Of a stretch of DNA of 64,000 bases, positions 40,475-50,121 are shown one piece after another. The DNA lies in assembly GCF_036346295.1 (NCBI RefSeq), contig NZ_CP107819.1, positions 558,001 through 622,000 of the forward strand, written 5' to 3'. The position numbers and the translations under genes are program-made. The notes under the pieces were generated by a model. It was given only the letters and a program-made list of their open reading frames with translations. It did no database searches and was not told the DNA's origin. The stretch comes from Streptomyces sp. NBC_00536 (GTDB taxonomy: Bacteria; Actinomycetota; Actinomycetes; Streptomycetales; Streptomycetaceae). Position 1 is the stretch's first letter. Each line of letters begins with the position of its first letter.

Positions 40475-41884
40475 ATGTCCGACACGATCAGCGCTCCCCA
40501 GGCGCTCGCCCCCGCGACCGGCCCCGTCCCCCAGAAGCTCAAGCGCTCCATCGGCGTGGTGGGCGGGACCCTGCTCACCCTGTCGTGCGTGACGCCCGCC
40601 TCGACCCTCTTCGTGGTCGTGCCCGACCTGTTTTCGAGCCTCGGCACCTACGCCGCCCTCACGATCGCCATCGGCTCGCTGCTGTGCATCGGCGTCGCGT
40701 TCTGCTACTCCGAGCTGGGCACCCTGATCCCCAGCGCGGGCGGCGAGTACGCCATCGTGTCGACGCTCGCCGGGCGGCTCGCGGGCTGGCTGGTCTTCGT
40801 CCTGTCGCTGCTGGTCGTGATGATCGTGCCACCCGTGATCGCCATGGGCACGGCCGACTACCTGGCGCCGATCGTGCACATACCGGCCCCGATCGCGGGC
40901 GGAGCGGTCATGCTGCTCGCCACCCTCGCCGGTCTGCTCGACCTGCGCGCCAACGCCTGGATCACCGGCATCTTCCTGGTGCTGGAGGTCGTGGCCGCCG
41001 CCCTGGTGGCGGTACTCGGCTTCGCCCACAGCGAGCGCGGCGCCTCGGCCCTGATCCACGGCTCGGTGGCCGGTGAGACGGGCGCCTCGACCTCGACGGT
41101 CACCGCGATGATGGTGGTCTCCGGACTCGCCATCGCCCTGTTCATCACCCAGGGGTTCTCGACCGCCGTCTACCTGTCGGAGGAGCTGGAGAACCCGCGG
41201 CGCAACGTCGCCCGGACCGTCCTGGCCACCCTGGCCATCTCCACCGCCGTGATCCTCGTCCCGGTCATCGCCATCACCGTCGGCGCCCCCGACCTCGCGG
41301 CCCTGACCAGCGGAGACATCGGCGCGATGGTCACCGCCTGGTCGAACTCGGCCGTCGGCACCTTCGTCAGCCTCTGCGTCGCCCTGGCCATCATCAACGC
41401 GGGCATCGTCATGGTCATCCAGAACTCGCGGGTGCTCTTCGCCTCCGCCCGCGACAAGGCCTGGCCCGAGCCCGTCAACAAGGCCCTGTCCCGGCTCGGC
41501 CGCACCGGCTCCCCCTGGGTCGCCACCCTGCTCGTCGGCGTCCCCGGCGCGGGCCTCTGCTTCGTGAACCTGGACACCCTCTACGGCGTGACCGGGGTCT
41601 CGGTGACCGGCATGTACCTGCTGGTGGCGGTGGCGGCGCTGTACAGCCGCCGCGGCGCGCACCGCACGGTCGCCGCCTGGCGGATGCCGCTGTGGCCCGC
41701 GGTGCCGGTCGCGCTGATCCTCGTACTCGCCTACATCCTCACCCAGCAGGAGACCGTGTACCTGCTCTGGACGGGCGGCATCACCGCGGTCGCCACCCTG
41801 TACTGGGCGCTCTACCTGCGCCCGCGCCAGGACTCCCGCTGGCTCGTGACCATTCCGGAGACCGAGGACTCGCCCGTCGCCTGA
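40475..41884 (+). CDS. APC-family amino acid permease
   Basis: 469-residue polytopic membrane protein with about 12-14 helices. Seen: N-terminal LKRSIGVVGGTLLTLSCVTPASTLFVVVP, the APC family substrate-binding first helix; YSELGTLIPSAGGEYAIV near 73-90, the family signature; ITQGFSTAVYLSEELENPRRN near 224-244; and the C-terminal helices. Likely a proton-coupled amino acid or amine importer. The 247 bases upstream hold no other gene and probably its promoter. Confidence 0.9.
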   Translation: MSDTISAPQALAPATGPVPQKLKRSIGVVGGTLLTLSCVTPASTLFVVVPDLFSSLGTYAALTIAIGSLLCIGVAFCYSELGTLIPSAGGEYAIVSTLAGRLAGWLVFVLSLLVVMIVPPVIAMGTADYLAPIVHIPAPIAGGAVMLLATLAGLLDLRANAWITGIFLVLEVVAAALVAVLGFAHSERGASALIHGSVAGETGASTSTVTAMMVVSGLAIALFITQGFSTAVYLSEELENPRRNVARTVLATLAISTAVILVPVIAITVGAPDLAALTSGDIGAMVTAWSNSAVGTFVSLCVALAIINAGIVMVIQNSRVLFASARDKAWPEPVNKALSRLGRTGSPWVATLLVGVPGAGLCFVNLDTLYGVTGVSVTGMYLLVAVAALYSRRGAHRTVAAWRMPLWPAVPVALILVLAYILTQQETVYLLWTGGITAVATLYWALYLRPRQDSRWLVTIPETEDSPVA

Positions 41885-41922
41885 CCTCCGCTTCGTCACC
41901 GCTCCGTCACCGCTCCTCCCCC

Positions 41923-41956
41923 GCGCCACCCGTCCGAGTCATCGGCCGGGTGGCGC
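41923..41956 (+). terminator. Hairpin terminator after the permease gene
   Basis: GCGCCACCCG (41923-41932) is complementary to CGGGTGGCGC (41947-41956) across a 14-base loop, 38 bases after the stop codon. Confidence 0.75.
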
Positions 41957-42042
41957 ACCCGTGCGGCCCGCGCCGACACTTTTCGCCGCCGGGGAGGGTT
42001 GTACAGCGCGCTTTGTCTTTCCGGCGCCTCTTGGAGCGATCA

Positions 42043-43053
42043 ATGACAGTCATGCCGAGTTCCGTCACGGTCCAGGGCCAGGGATCGCTCACGCACCGGG
42101 ACCCGGCCGTCCCCCTTCCCGTCCCCGCGCAGGGCGGCGGCCCGGACGCGGCGCCCCTGCGGGTCGAGGAGCGGCACCTGGTCTTCGACGGTCTCGGCTA
42201 CGTATGCCGGATCGCCCGGGCGGGCGGCTCGGGTACGCCCGTCCTCATCCTCGGCGGCTCCGAGCAGAACCGGACGTCCTGGACCCGGCACGAGAAGCGG
42301 CTCGTCCCGCACGGCCCCGTGGTGACGGTCGACCTGCCCGGCTACGGCACCGCGGACTTCCTCCCGGCCCGCTACGGCATCGACCACCTCGCCGCGGCCA
42401 CCCGGCACCTCGTGGACGCGCTGGGGCTGGAGCGGATCAGCCTCTTCGGCACCTGCTTCGGCGGGGCGATCGCCCTGCGCTTCGTCCAGCACTACCCGGC
42501 GCTCGTCGAGCGGCTGATGCTGAGCGGGATGGCGACGGCGGTCACCGACGAGTACACGGCGGCGATGGAGCGCTGGGACGGCATGATCGCGCGCGGCGAG
42601 ACGCAGGACATCGCGCGCGAGCTGACCGACCGGTTCATGTCTCCGCCCGGCACCGGGACCGTGCGCAAGCACGCGGCGGTCGGCCGGCTCGTCTACCAGC
42701 AGATCGCCGGGCAGAGCCCCGCCTCCCTGCGGAAGTCCGCCGAGCACAACCGGCGGCTGATCCGGCACGAGTGGTACCGCCCCGAGCCCTGCCCGGCGGT
42801 GCCCGCCCTGGTGGTCACCGGTGAGCACGACACGCTCACCACCCCCGACATGGGCCGCCGGGTGGCGTCCGTACTGCCCACCGCGCAGTTCCTGACCATC
42901 CTGGAGACCGATCACCTGGCCCCGCTGGAGCGCAGCGCGGACTTCGCCGACCTGATGGCCCGCTTCGTGACCGACCAGCCGCTGGCCGGGCTGCCGTACG
43001 CCACGGCCCCGGAGGCCTTCGTCGGCGGGCGGGCCGTGCCCGGCCGGGGGTGA
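42043..43053 (+). CDS. Alpha/beta hydrolase with Cys at the nucleophile position
   Basis: 336-residue alpha/beta fold protein. Seen: HG-loop equivalent LILGGSEQNRTSW near 70, nucleophile elbow LFGTCFGGAIAL near 140 where the usual Ser is Cys (G-x-C-x-G), acid in VTGEHDTLT near 262, and His in TDHLAPLE near 289. A Cys nucleophile occurs in dienelactone hydrolases and PHA synthases, but overall length and cap do not clearly match either. ATG at 42043 is chosen because TTGGAGC lies 6 bases upstream. Substrate unknown; it may be an acyl-transferring enzyme. Confidence 0.78.
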   Translation: MTVMPSSVTVQGQGSLTHRDPAVPLPVPAQGGGPDAAPLRVEERHLVFDGLGYVCRIARAGGSGTPVLILGGSEQNRTSWTRHEKRLVPHGPVVTVDLPGYGTADFLPARYGIDHLAAATRHLVDALGLERISLFGTCFGGAIALRFVQHYPALVERLMLSGMATAVTDEYTAAMERWDGMIARGETQDIARELTDRFMSPPGTGTVRKHAAVGRLVYQQIAGQSPASLRKSAEHNRRLIRHEWYRPEPCPAVPALVVTGEHDTLTTPDMGRRVASVLPTAQFLTILETDHLAPLERSADFADLMARFVTDQPLAGLPYATAPEAFVGGRAVPGRG

Positions 43054-43067
43054 CGGGCCCCCGGCCG
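43041..43067. terminator. Bidirectional hairpin between the hydrolase and hypE
   Basis: CGGCCGGGGG (43041-43050) pairs perfectly with CCCCCGGCCG (43058-43067). The hydrolase stop codon lies in the 7-base loop, and hypE ends 12 bases to the right, so it can terminate both convergent units. Confidence 0.75.
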
Positions 43068-43078
43068 TGGAAAGGGGG

Positions 43079-44140
43079 TCAGCAGATGCGGGGCAGCTGT
43101 TCGCCGAGCGGGAGGTCGACCACGCGGGTGCCGCCGAGGCCGGTACGGGCCACGACGAGCCCGGGGTGGTCGGCCACCGCCTCCCCGATCACCGTCGCGT
43201 CCGCGCCCAGCGGGTGCGCCCGCATCGCGTCGAGCACCGCGTCGGCGTGCTCGCGCGGGACGAAGGCCACCAGCTTGCCCTCGTTGGCGACGTACAGCGG
43301 GTCGAGGCCGAGGATCGCACAGGCATTGGCCACGGGCGGCGGCACCGGGACGGCCCGCTCGTCGATGACCACGCCCGCGCCGGAGGCCTGCGCGATCTCG
43401 TTGAGGGCGGCCGCCAGGCCGCCCCGGGTGGGGTCGCGCAGCACGTGCAGGTCGGGGGTGACCGCGAGCATGCTCTGGACGAGCCCGCCCAGCGGGGCGC
43501 AGTCGCTGGCGATGTCCACGCCGAACTCCAGGCCCTCCCGGACGCTCATGATCGCCACGCCGTGCACGCCGATCGCACCGCTGACGATGACCACGTCCCC
43601 GGGGACCACCCGCTGCGGGCGCAGGTCGACCCCGGCCGGGATGAGGCCGATGCCCGCGGTGTTGATGTAGATCCCGTCGCCGTGCCCGGCCTCGACGACC
43701 TTGGTGTCGCCGGTGGCCACTTCCACCCCGGCGGCCCGCGCGGCCGCGCCCATGGCCTCGGCCACCCGGGCGACCACGGACATCTCGACGCCCTCTTCGA
43801 GGATGAACCCGGCGGACAGATAGGCGGCCCGGGCGCCGCTCATGGCGAGGTCGTTGACCGTGCCGTTGACCGCGAGGTCGCCGATGCTGCCGCCGGGGAA
43901 GAACAGCGGCCGTACGACGTAGGAGTCGGTGGAGAAGGCGAGCCGGACCCCGCCCAGGGTGACGGCCGCGGAGTCGCCGAGCTGGGCGAGCACCGGGCCG
44001 CCGAAGGCGGGGGCGAAGAGGTGCTGGACGAGTTCGGCGGAGAGCGCGCCACCGCCGCCGTGGCCCATCACCACGCGGGGGCGGTCGCGCAGCGGGGCCG
44101 GGCAGGTCCAGGCGAGCATGTCGGGCGCGGTGTCAGGCAA
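43079..44140 (-). CDS. hypE: Hydrogenase maturation protein HypE
   Basis: 353-residue PurM-like ATPase that dehydrates the carbamoyl group on its C-terminal Cys to a thiocyanate, the CN donor to the NiFe active-site iron. Seen: [15 protein letters not shown] near 26, [25 protein letters not shown] near 90-114, [13 protein letters not shown] near 142, [15 protein letters not shown] near 235, and the essential terminal PRIC with Cys353. The TTG at 44140 is preferred because GGAGACGAG lies upstream; it overlaps hypD by 8 bases. Last gene of the hydrogenase operon. Confidence 0.96.
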   Translation of the reverse strand: MPDTAPDMLAWTCPAPLRDRPRVVMGHGGGGALSAELVQHLFAPAFGGPVLAQLGDSAAVTLGGVRLAFSTDSYVVRPLFFPGGSIGDLAVNGTVNDLAMSGARAAYLSAGFILEEGVEMSVVARVAEAMGAAARAAGVEVATGDTKVVEAGHGDGIYINTAGIGLIPAGVDLRPQRVVPGDVVIVSGAIGVHGVAIMSVREGLEFGVDIASDCAPLGGLVQSMLAVTPDLHVLRDPTRGGLAAALNEIAQASGAGVVIDERAVPVPPPVANACAILGLDPLYVANEGKLVAFVPREHADAVLDAMRAHPLGADATVIGEAVADHPGLVVARTGLGGTRVVDLPLGEQLPRIC

Positions 44141-45269
44141 CGGGGCTCGTCTCCAGCGGTGCGGCGGTCCTGGCCGGGGTGAGTTCCAGCCGGCGGTAGA
44201 GGTAGTAGGCGGCGCACGCGCCCTCGCTGGAGACCATGGTGGCTCCGAGCGGGTTGCGCGGGGTGCAGGTGGTTCCGAAGGCCTCGCACGCGTTCGGTTT
44301 GATCAGGCCCTGGAGCACCTCGCCGCTGCGGCATTCGGCGGGCTCCAGGGTGGTGATCCCGGTGACCGAGAAGCGGTGTTCGGCGTCGAAGTCGCGGTAG
44401 CGCTCGGAGAGCCGCCAGCCGCTGCCGGGGATGATGCCGATGCCCCGCCAGGCCCGGTCGGTGACCTCGAAGACGTCCTCCAGCATGGCGAGCGCGGCCG
44501 GGTTGCCCTCCGGGCGGACCGCGCGGGCGTAGGCGTTGTCGACGGTGTGCTCGCCGCGTTCCAGCTGGTGCACGGCGCGGCGTACGCCTTCGAGGATGTC
44601 CAGCGGTTCGAAGCCGGTCACCACGATCGGAACGCGGTGGCGGGCGGCCAGTTCCGGGTACTCCCCCATGCCCATCACGCTGCACACGTGCCCGGCGGCG
44701 AGGAAGCCCTGGACCCGGCAACCGGGCGAGCCCATGATCGCTTCGATCGCCGGGGGAACGCGGACGTGGGAGACGAGCAGGCTGAAGTTGGGGATGCCGA
44801 GCTTCTTCGCCTGATACACCGTCATCGCATTGGGCGGGGCGGTGGTTTCGAAGCCGATGCCGAAGAACACCACTTCGCGGCCGGGGTTCTGCTGTGCGAC
44901 CTTGAGGGCGTCGAGCGGGGAGTAGACGACCCGTACGTCACCGCCCTCGCTGCGCACCTGGAAGAGGTCGCGGCCGGTCCCCGGGACGCGGAGCATGTCC
45001 CCGAAGGAACAGAAGATCACTCCGGGGCGGGAGGCGATCTCCAGGGCCTTGTCGATGACCTCCAGCGGGGTCACGCACACGGGGCAGCCCGGCCCGTGGA
45101 TCAATTCCACCTGTTCGGGCAGGAGTTGGTCGATGCCGTGCCGGATGATGGTGTGGGTCTGGCCGCCGCAGACCTCCATCAGGGCCCACGGCCGGGTGAC
45201 GGTGGCGTGGATGTCGTCGAGGAGCCTACGGGCGAGGTCCGGGTCCTGGAATTCGTCGATGTACTTCAC
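44133..45269 (-). CDS. hypD: Hydrogenase maturation protein HypD
   Basis: 378-residue [4Fe-4S] scaffold protein that with HypC assembles the Fe(CN)2CO unit. Seen: [16 protein letters not shown] near 30-46 with the conserved Cys, [13 protein letters not shown] near 65-77, [14 protein letters not shown] near 134-147, and C-terminal cluster cysteines in [25 protein letters not shown]. Its ATG overlaps the hypC stop as ATGA. Confidence 0.97.
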   Translation of the reverse strand: MKYIDEFQDPDLARRLLDDIHATVTRPWALMEVCGGQTHTIIRHGIDQLLPEQVELIHGPGCPVCVTPLEVIDKALEIASRPGVIFCSFGDMLRVPGTGRDLFQVRSEGGDVRVVYSPLDALKVAQQNPGREVVFFGIGFETTAPPNAMTVYQAKKLGIPNFSLLVSHVRVPPAIEAIMGSPGCRVQGFLAAGHVCSVMGMGEYPELAARHRVPIVVTGFEPLDILEGVRRAVHQLERGEHTVDNAYARAVRPEGNPAALAMLEDVFEVTDRAWRGIGIIPGSGWRLSERYRDFDAEHRFSVTGITTLEPAECRSGEVLQGLIKPNACEAFGTTCTPRNPLGATMVSSEGACAAYYLYRRLELTPARTAAPLETSPVA

Positions 45270-45616
45270 TTCCGCGCCTCCTCGACGGCGTCACTTTCGG
45301 CCTGGTCGCCCTCGAAGGGATCCCCTTCGAACGGCCAGGGGGATCCGCCCGCCTGCGCCGCCTGCTCCCACGGGTCGCCGAACTCCTCCTGGAGCATGCC
45401 GAGCTGGGCGAAGAGTTCGAGGGTCTGCTTGGCCGACTCCTCGTCCAGCCGCTGGAGGGCGAAGCCGACGTGCACGATGGCGTACTCGCCCACCTGGAGG
45501 TCCGGCAGGTACTCCAGGCACACCTCCTTGACCACCCCGCCGAAGTCGACGGTCGCCATCCGGGTGCCGTCCTTCTCCTCGATGTCAAGCACTCTGCCGG
45601 GTACCGCCAGGCACAT
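45266..45616 (-). CDS. hypC: Hydrogenase maturation chaperone HypC
   Basis: 116-residue HypC/HupF chaperone. Seen: N-terminal [14 protein letters not shown] with the essential Cys2, then [30 protein letters not shown]. The usual domain ends near 80; a Gly/Asp/Glu-rich 35-residue tail follows. It carries the Fe(CN)2CO group from HypD to the large subunit. It overlaps the 3' end of hypF by 32 bases and hypD by 4. Confidence 0.95.
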   Translation of the reverse strand: MCLAVPGRVLDIEEKDGTRMATVDFGGVVKEVCLEYLPDLQVGEYAIVHVGFALQRLDEESAKQTLELFAQLGMLQEEFGDPWEQAAQAGGSPWPFEGDPFEGDQAESDAVEEARK

Positions 45617-48035
45617 GGGCTTCTCCTCGCTGTGGGTGTTCGGTGGGCCGCGCGGCGGCGGCCACCATCAGCTGGCCGAGGGCCAGTCCGCCGTCGCCCG
45701 GCGGGATCCGGTGGTGGCGCAGGACGGTGAACCCGTCCGCGCGCAGGATGCGCGCGCAGGCCGTGGACAGCAGCGTGTTGGCGAAGACCCCGCCGGTCAG
45801 CGCCACCGTGTCCAGGCCGTGCCGGTCCCGGGCCCGCGCGCACAGTGCGCCGACGAGCGCGGCGACCGACGCGTGGAACCGGGCCGCGATCACGGCCGTC
45901 GGAACGCCGGCGCGTACGTCGGCCACGACGGCGGCCAGGACGGGGGCCGGATCGGCGATGACCGCACCGGTCGGCCCGCCCGGCTGCGGGTCGACCGGCT
46001 GCGGGTCGCGCAGGGCGAAGGTGTATCCGTGACCGTATCCGCGGCCGGGCGCACCGGCGGCCTCGGGCGCCGCCAGGGCCGCGTTCTCCAGCTCGATCGC
46101 GGCCTGCGCCTCGTAGCCCGCGTGCTGGCAGACCCCGGCGAGCGCGGAGACCGCGTCGAAGAGGCGGCCCATGCTGGAGGTCGGGACGCAGTTCAGGTCC
46201 CGCTCCAACTGAGTGCGCAGGACGCGGAGTTCATCGGGAGGGCAGGCCGCCGTACAGGGCAGCGCGGGGTCCCAGTCGAGGCCCGCGGCGCGCAGGTGGG
46301 ACAGGGCCATGCGGTACGGGCGGTGCACGGCGGCGTCACCGCCCGGCAGGGGGACGTAGGCGAGGTGGGCGAAGCGGGTGAACCCGGCGTAGTCGGCGAG
46401 GAGCACCTCGCCGCCCCAGACCGCCCCGTCGTCGCCGTAGCCGGTCCCGTCGAAGGCCACGCCGATCACCCGGCGCGCGCCGCCCTGTCCGTGTTCGGCG
46501 AGGGCGGACGCGATGTGCGCGTGGTGGTGCTGGACCCGGACCACCGGGCGTCCGCCGCGGTGGCGCAGGGCCCACTGCGCGGAGCGGTAGCCGGGGTGCC
46601 GGTCGGCGGCGAGCAGTTCGGGGGTGACGCCGGTGATGGATTCCAGCTGCCGCTCGGCGCGTTCGAAGGCGTGCTGGGTGGCGAGATCGTCCATGTCGCC
46701 GATGTGGGCGGACAGCCAGGCCCGGTGTCCTTCGCCGAGGCAGAGGGCGTTCTTGAGGTCGCCGCCGGTGGCCAGGGTCGGCGGGACCGGCAGCGGGAGG
46801 GCGAGCGGCAGCGGGGCGTAGCCGCGTGCGCGGCGGACCGTGAGGACCTCGCCGTCGCAGATCCGCACGACGGAGTCGTCGCAGGGCACGTGGATCGGGC
46901 GGTCGTGGGTGAGCCAGGCGTCGGCGAGGGGGGCGAGCCGCTCCAGGGCTTCGGCGTCATCGGTGACGATGGGCTCGCCGGACAGGTTTCCGCTGGTCAT
47001 GACGAGGAGGCGGGGTCCGGGAGGATCGCCGGGCAGGCCCAGCAGCAGGTGGTGCACGGGGGTGTACGGGAGCATCACGCCGAGGTCGGGGGCGCCGGGC
47101 GCCACCCCCGGCGGGGCCGCCACCCCGGCCCGGCGGCGCAGCAGGACGATGGGCCGGGCGCCCGCGGTGAGCAGGGCGCGCTCCTCGGGGCCCGCCTCGG
47201 CCAGCGCCTCGATGTCGGCGAGGTCCCGGGCCATCAGGGCGAAGGGCTTGTCCCCGCGGCCCTTGCGGCGGCGCAGTTCCGCGACGGCGCCGGGGTGGGC
47301 GGCGTCGCAGGCGAGGTGGTACCCGCCGAGGCCCTTGACGGCGAGGACCGCCCCCGCGGCGAGCAGCCGCCGGGCTTCGGCCACCGGGTCGGGCCCGGCC
47401 GGGTCCTCGCGCGGCGGTGGCGTCGGCCCGGCGCCCGTCCTGCCCGGAGTCCCCGCGCGCAGCAGCCGCAGCCGGGGGCCGCAGGCGGGGCAGGCGACGG
47501 GCTGGGCGTGGAAGCGCCGGTCGCCGGGGTCGGCGTACTCACGGGCGCAGTCGGCGCACATCGGGAAGCGGGCCATGGTGGTGTGGGCGCGGTCGTACGG
47601 CAGCCCGGTGACGATGGTGAACCGCGGCCCGCAGTGGGTGCAGGTGATGAAGGGGTGGCGGTGGCGCCGGTCGGCGGGGTCGGCCAGCTCGGCGAGGCAG
47701 TCCGCGCAGGTGGCGACGTCCGGGGAGACGAGCGTACGGGCGGGGCCGCCGGTGCGGGAGGCGACGATGGTGAAACCGGCGCCGCCCGCGACCGGTACCT
47801 CGTGGTGGTCGACGGCGTCCACCACGGCGAGCGGGGGCGCGTCGGCGGCGAGCCGCTCGCAGAAGGCCGATACGGCGGCCGGGGCGCCCTCAACCTCCGC
47901 GACCACGCCGTCAGGGGTGTTGGTGACGTGCCCGGCGAGGCCGAGACCGGTGGCGCGGGTGTAGACGTACGGCCGGAATCCGACGCCTTGGACGACGCCG
48001 CGGACGATGACCCGGCGCCGCTGCACCGCTTCCAT
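45585..48035 (-). CDS. hypF: Carbamoyltransferase HypF
   Basis: 816-residue multidomain enzyme making the HypE-thiocarboxamide from carbamoyl phosphate. Seen: N-terminal acylphosphatase domain (about 7-95, [25 protein letters not shown]), two zinc-finger-like repeats (about 110-190, [28 protein letters not shown]), a YrdC-like domain (about 215-395, [14 protein letters not shown]), and the Kae1-like carbamoyltransferase domain with the metal motif [10 protein letters not shown] near 515 and [22 protein letters not shown] at 48035 shares its A with the hypB stop (TGATG). Confidence 0.96.
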   Translation of the reverse strand: MEAVQRRRVIVRGVVQGVGFRPYVYTRATGLGLAGHVTNTPDGVVAEVEGAPAAVSAFCERLAADAPPLAVVDAVDHHEVPVAGGAGFTIVASRTGGPARTLVSPDVATCADCLAELADPADRRHRHPFITCTHCGPRFTIVTGLPYDRAHTTMARFPMCADCAREYADPGDRRFHAQPVACPACGPRLRLLRAGTPGRTGAGPTPPPREDPAGPDPVAEARRLLAAGAVLAVKGLGGYHLACDAAHPGAVAELRRRKGRGDKPFALMARDLADIEALAEAGPEERALLTAGARPIVLLRRRAGVAAPPGVAPGAPDLGVMLPYTPVHHLLLGLPGDPPGPRLLVMTSGNLSGEPIVTDDAEALERLAPLADAWLTHDRPIHVPCDDSVVRICDGEVLTVRRARGYAPLPLALPLPVPPTLATGGDLKNALCLGEGHRAWLSAHIGDMDDLATQHAFERAERQLESITGVTPELLAADRHPGYRSAQWALRHRGGRPVVRVQHHHAHIASALAEHGQGGARRVIGVAFDGTGYGDDGAVWGGEVLLADYAGFTRFAHLAYVPLPGGDAAVHRPYRMALSHLRAAGLDWDPALPCTAACPPDELRVLRTQLERDLNCVPTSSMGRLFDAVSALAGVCQHAGYEAQAAIELENAALAAPEAAGAPGRGYGHGYTFALRDPQPVDPQPGGPTGAVIADPAPVLAAVVADVRAGVPTAVIAARFHASVAALVGALCARARDRHGLDTVALTGGVFANTLLSTACARILRADGFTVLRHHRIPPGDGGLALGQLMVAAAARPTEHPQRGEAHVPGGTRQSA

Positions 48036-48874
48036 CAGCGGGTCTGCACCGCGGCGGGGTGCGGGTGCTGGTGCGGGCCGTCGTGCGGGTGAGCGTGGTC
48101 GTGCCCGTGGCTGTGGTCGTGCGAGTGGGTGTGATCGTGGTCGTGGGCGGGGGCGAGACCGTCGTCGTGGCGGTGTGCGGGGGGCTGTCGGCGGGCCATG
48201 ACCGGCTGGTGGACCGGGGCTCCGGCCGCGGCGGCGAGCGCGCGGTCGAGCAGGATGCCCACGCCCGTGCCCGTACGGGCCGACGTGAGGACCACGTCCA
48301 CACCGGGGTTGACCTGCCGGACGTTGGCGCGGAAGGCGGCCTCGTCGAAGTCGACGGCCCCGGCGATGTCGGTCTTGGTCACCACCACCAGCTGCGCGAG
48401 GCCGAAGGCGGTCGGGTACTTGAGCGGCTTGTCCTCGCCCTCGGTGACCGAGGCGAGGACCACGCGCAGGGTTTCGCCCAGGTCGTAGGAGGCGGGACAG
48501 ACCAGGTTGCCGACGTTCTCCACGAAGAGCAGCCGGGTGTCCTCGGCGAGCCAGCCGTCCAGGTGGCGGCCCAGCATGTGGGCCTCCAGGTGGCAGAGTC
48601 CGTCGGTGAGCACCTGTTTGACGGGGGCGCCGGAGCGGGCGAGCCGGGTCGCGTCGTTCTCGGTGGCCAGATCGGCCGTCAACGCGGCGACCGGCACCCC
48701 GCGTTCGCGGGCGAGCAGCAACTCCCGCTCCAGCAGCGCCGTCTTGCCGCTGCCGGGGCTGGACAGCAGGTTGACGAGCGTGGTGCCGCGGGCGGTGAGT
48801 CCGGCGCGCAGGGTGTGCGCGGCTGCTTCGTTCTTGGCGAGTACCGCCTGCTGGAGGTCGACCACACGGCACAT
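48035..48874 (-). CDS. hypB: Hydrogenase nickel incorporation GTPase HypB, with C-terminal His-rich tail
   Basis: 279-residue SIMIBI GTPase that delivers nickel with HypA. Seen: P-loop [14 protein letters not shown] near 37-50, [14 protein letters not shown], nickel/zinc-site [27 protein letters not shown], and the guanine motif VVTKTDIAG. The last about 45 residues are mostly His/Asp ([19 protein letters not shown]), a metal-storage segment that in most HypB proteins lies at the N-terminus. Starts 7 bases after hypA ends. Confidence 0.96.
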   Translation of the reverse strand: MCRVVDLQQAVLAKNEAAAHTLRAGLTARGTTLVNLLSSPGSGKTALLERELLLARERGVPVAALTADLATENDATRLARSGAPVKQVLTDGLCHLEAHMLGRHLDGWLAEDTRLLFVENVGNLVCPASYDLGETLRVVLASVTEGEDKPLKYPTAFGLAQLVVVTKTDIAGAVDFDEAAFRANVRQVNPGVDVVLTSARTGTGVGILLDRALAAAAGAPVHQPVMARRQPPAHRHDDGLAPAHDHDHTHSHDHSHGHDHAHPHDGPHQHPHPAAVQTR

Positions 48875-48881
48875 GGTGTCT

Positions 48882-49304
48882 TCAGTGCTCCTCGGAGATG
48901 GGTTCACGGTCACGCTCACGGGCGGCGGCGGGGGCGGCGGCTCCGGGGCCGGGGCAGTCCTCCCACTCCACGCTGAGGATGCGCAGTTCGCGGCCCGTGA
49001 GCAGTTCGACGTCGGTGGCCCGGCCACAGGCGGGGCAGCACAGTTCGGGGGGCATGCCGACGGCCCATTCGCCGGTGCAGGCACCGCAGCGGGCGCGGGC
49101 GGTGACCGCTTCCGTGACGAGTGCGGCGCCTTCCAGCACCGTCTGGGCGCAGGCCAGTTCGAAGCAGAAGGCGAGGGCGTCGGGCACCACCCCGGCCAGT
49201 TCGCCGACCTGGAGCCGGACGAGGGTGACGGCCCGGGCGCCGCCCGCCCGGGCGGCTTCTTCCACCTGGCCCACGACGGCCATGGCGATCGACATCTCGT
49301 GCAT
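48882..49304 (-). CDS. hypA: Hydrogenase nickel metallochaperone HypA
   Basis: 140-residue HypA/HybF protein. Seen: N-terminal MHEMSIAMAVV with the nickel-binding His2, VGELAGVVPDALAFCFELA, and the zinc site CGACTGEW...CCPACG near 75-97. A charged/Ala tail of about 25 residues extends beyond the usual end. ATG at 49304 follows GGACGGAGT; the frame upstream of it is not coding. Confidence 0.95.
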   Translation of the reverse strand: MHEMSIAMAVVGQVEEAARAGGARAVTLVRLQVGELAGVVPDALAFCFELACAQTVLEGAALVTEAVTARARCGACTGEWAVGMPPELCCPACGRATDVELLTGRELRILSVEWEDCPGPGAAAPAAARERDREPISEEH

Positions 49305-49425
49305 CGGGACTCCGTCCTGCCGGGCCTCATTAGACCGGCAGGAGGGGGACCGTACGGTCGGGCACGCCGACGCGCCGTGTGCCCCGTACGCCATTCGGGC
49401 GCCGGGGTGCTCGGGCACCGGAGGG

Positions 49426-49470
49426 GGTCACACCCGGGTCACATCCGGGGTCACATCCGAGGTCACATCC
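49426..49470. repeat. Four short tandem repeats of GGTCACATCCG
   Basis: GGTCAC starts at 49426, 49437, 49449 and 49461, in units of 11-12 bases (GGTCACAYCCGG). The array spans the 3' end of the small membrane-peptide gene and the spacer before hypA. It may be a slippage product or a binding site. Confidence 0.6.
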
Positions 49471-49585
49471 GGCGCATCTTCAGGTAGCGCCGGATGTCGG
49501 GGATGATCTGCTTGATCACGGCGGCGAGCGCGACGACGGTCGCACCGCCGATGACGGTCGTCTTCTTCTTGGTCGTGCCGGTCAT
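49463..49585 (-). CDS. 40-residue single-helix membrane peptide in the hydrogenase operon (DUF6893-like)
   Basis: Sequence features: N-terminal MTGTTKKKTTVIGG, a hydrophobic helix VIGGATVVALAAVIKQIIPD, and a basic end RRYLKMRRM. A strong GAGGAGGAT ribosome site and ATGA overlap with the stop of the protease gene support translation. I recall tiny actinobacterial proteins ending IRRYLRMRRM (DUF6893) beside hydrogenase genes. A role in membrane association of the soluble hydrogenase is a guess. Confidence 0.75.
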   Translation of the reverse strand: MTGTTKKKTTVIGGATVVALAAVIKQIIPDIRRYLKMRRM

Positions 49586-50121
49586 CGGATCCTCCTCAGT
49601 TCGCGCAGCGGTTCCCGGTCCTCGTCCCCGTCCTGAAGCAGCTCCAGGACCATCCCCACGGCCCGCGGCACGGCGGCGGCCACCGGGGCGCTCAGCCCGA
49701 TGCCCTCCTCGACGCAGGCGGGTTCGCAGCCGACGACGAGCGTGCGCCGCGGCGGTGTCGCGCCGGTCCCCTCGCACAGGGTGCCCAGCAGGGCGAGGAC
49801 CGCGTCGGGGGACATGTGGTGGCCGTCCAGGACGGCCCGGCCCGGTTCGACGGAACCGGGTGCGTCGGCCTCGATCAGGTAGAGGGTGCCCGGGGCGCCG
49901 CCGCGGGCGGTGGCGTCGAGCAGGACGAGCATGTCGTACCCGTCGAGGAGCTGGTAGGCGAGGTGGACCCCGCGCACCCCGAAGTCCACCGCCTCGGCGC
50001 CGGCGGGCAGCGGGTGGGCCGCCAACTGCCGTACGGTCTCCACGCCGAAGCCGTCATCGCCCAGGAAGACGTTGCCGATCCCGGCGATCAGGGTGGCGCC
50101 CGGTGGGCGCTCGTCGTTCAC
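49582..50121 (-). CDS. [NiFe]-hydrogenase maturation protease
   Basis: 179-residue HyaD/HybD-family endopeptidase that clips the C-terminal tail of the large subunit after nickel insertion. Seen: IAGIGNVFLGDDGFGVETV near 12-30 with a nickel-sensing acid, VDFGVRGVHLAYQLLDGYDMLVLLDA near 45-70, and the His in LDGHHMSPDAVLALL near 98. GTG at 50121 overlaps the upstream gene as GTGA, and its own stop overlaps the small peptide gene. Confidence 0.92.
   Translation of the reverse strand: MNDERPPGATLIAGIGNVFLGDDGFGVETVRQLAAHPLPAGAEAVDFGVRGVHLAYQLLDGYDMLVLLDATARGGAPGTLYLIEADAPGSVEPGRAVLDGHHMSPDAVLALLGTLCEGTGATPPRRTLVVGCEPACVEEGIGLSAPVAAAVPRAVGMVLELLQDGDEDREPLRELRRIR

Noticed and set aside
43929..48092. 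A 1,387-codon open frame on the plus strand
   Set aside because: It runs antisense through hypE, hypD, hypC and hypF. At this GC content the reverse of a real coding frame often lacks stops. Its translation is Gly/Ala/Arg/Val-rich without motifs.
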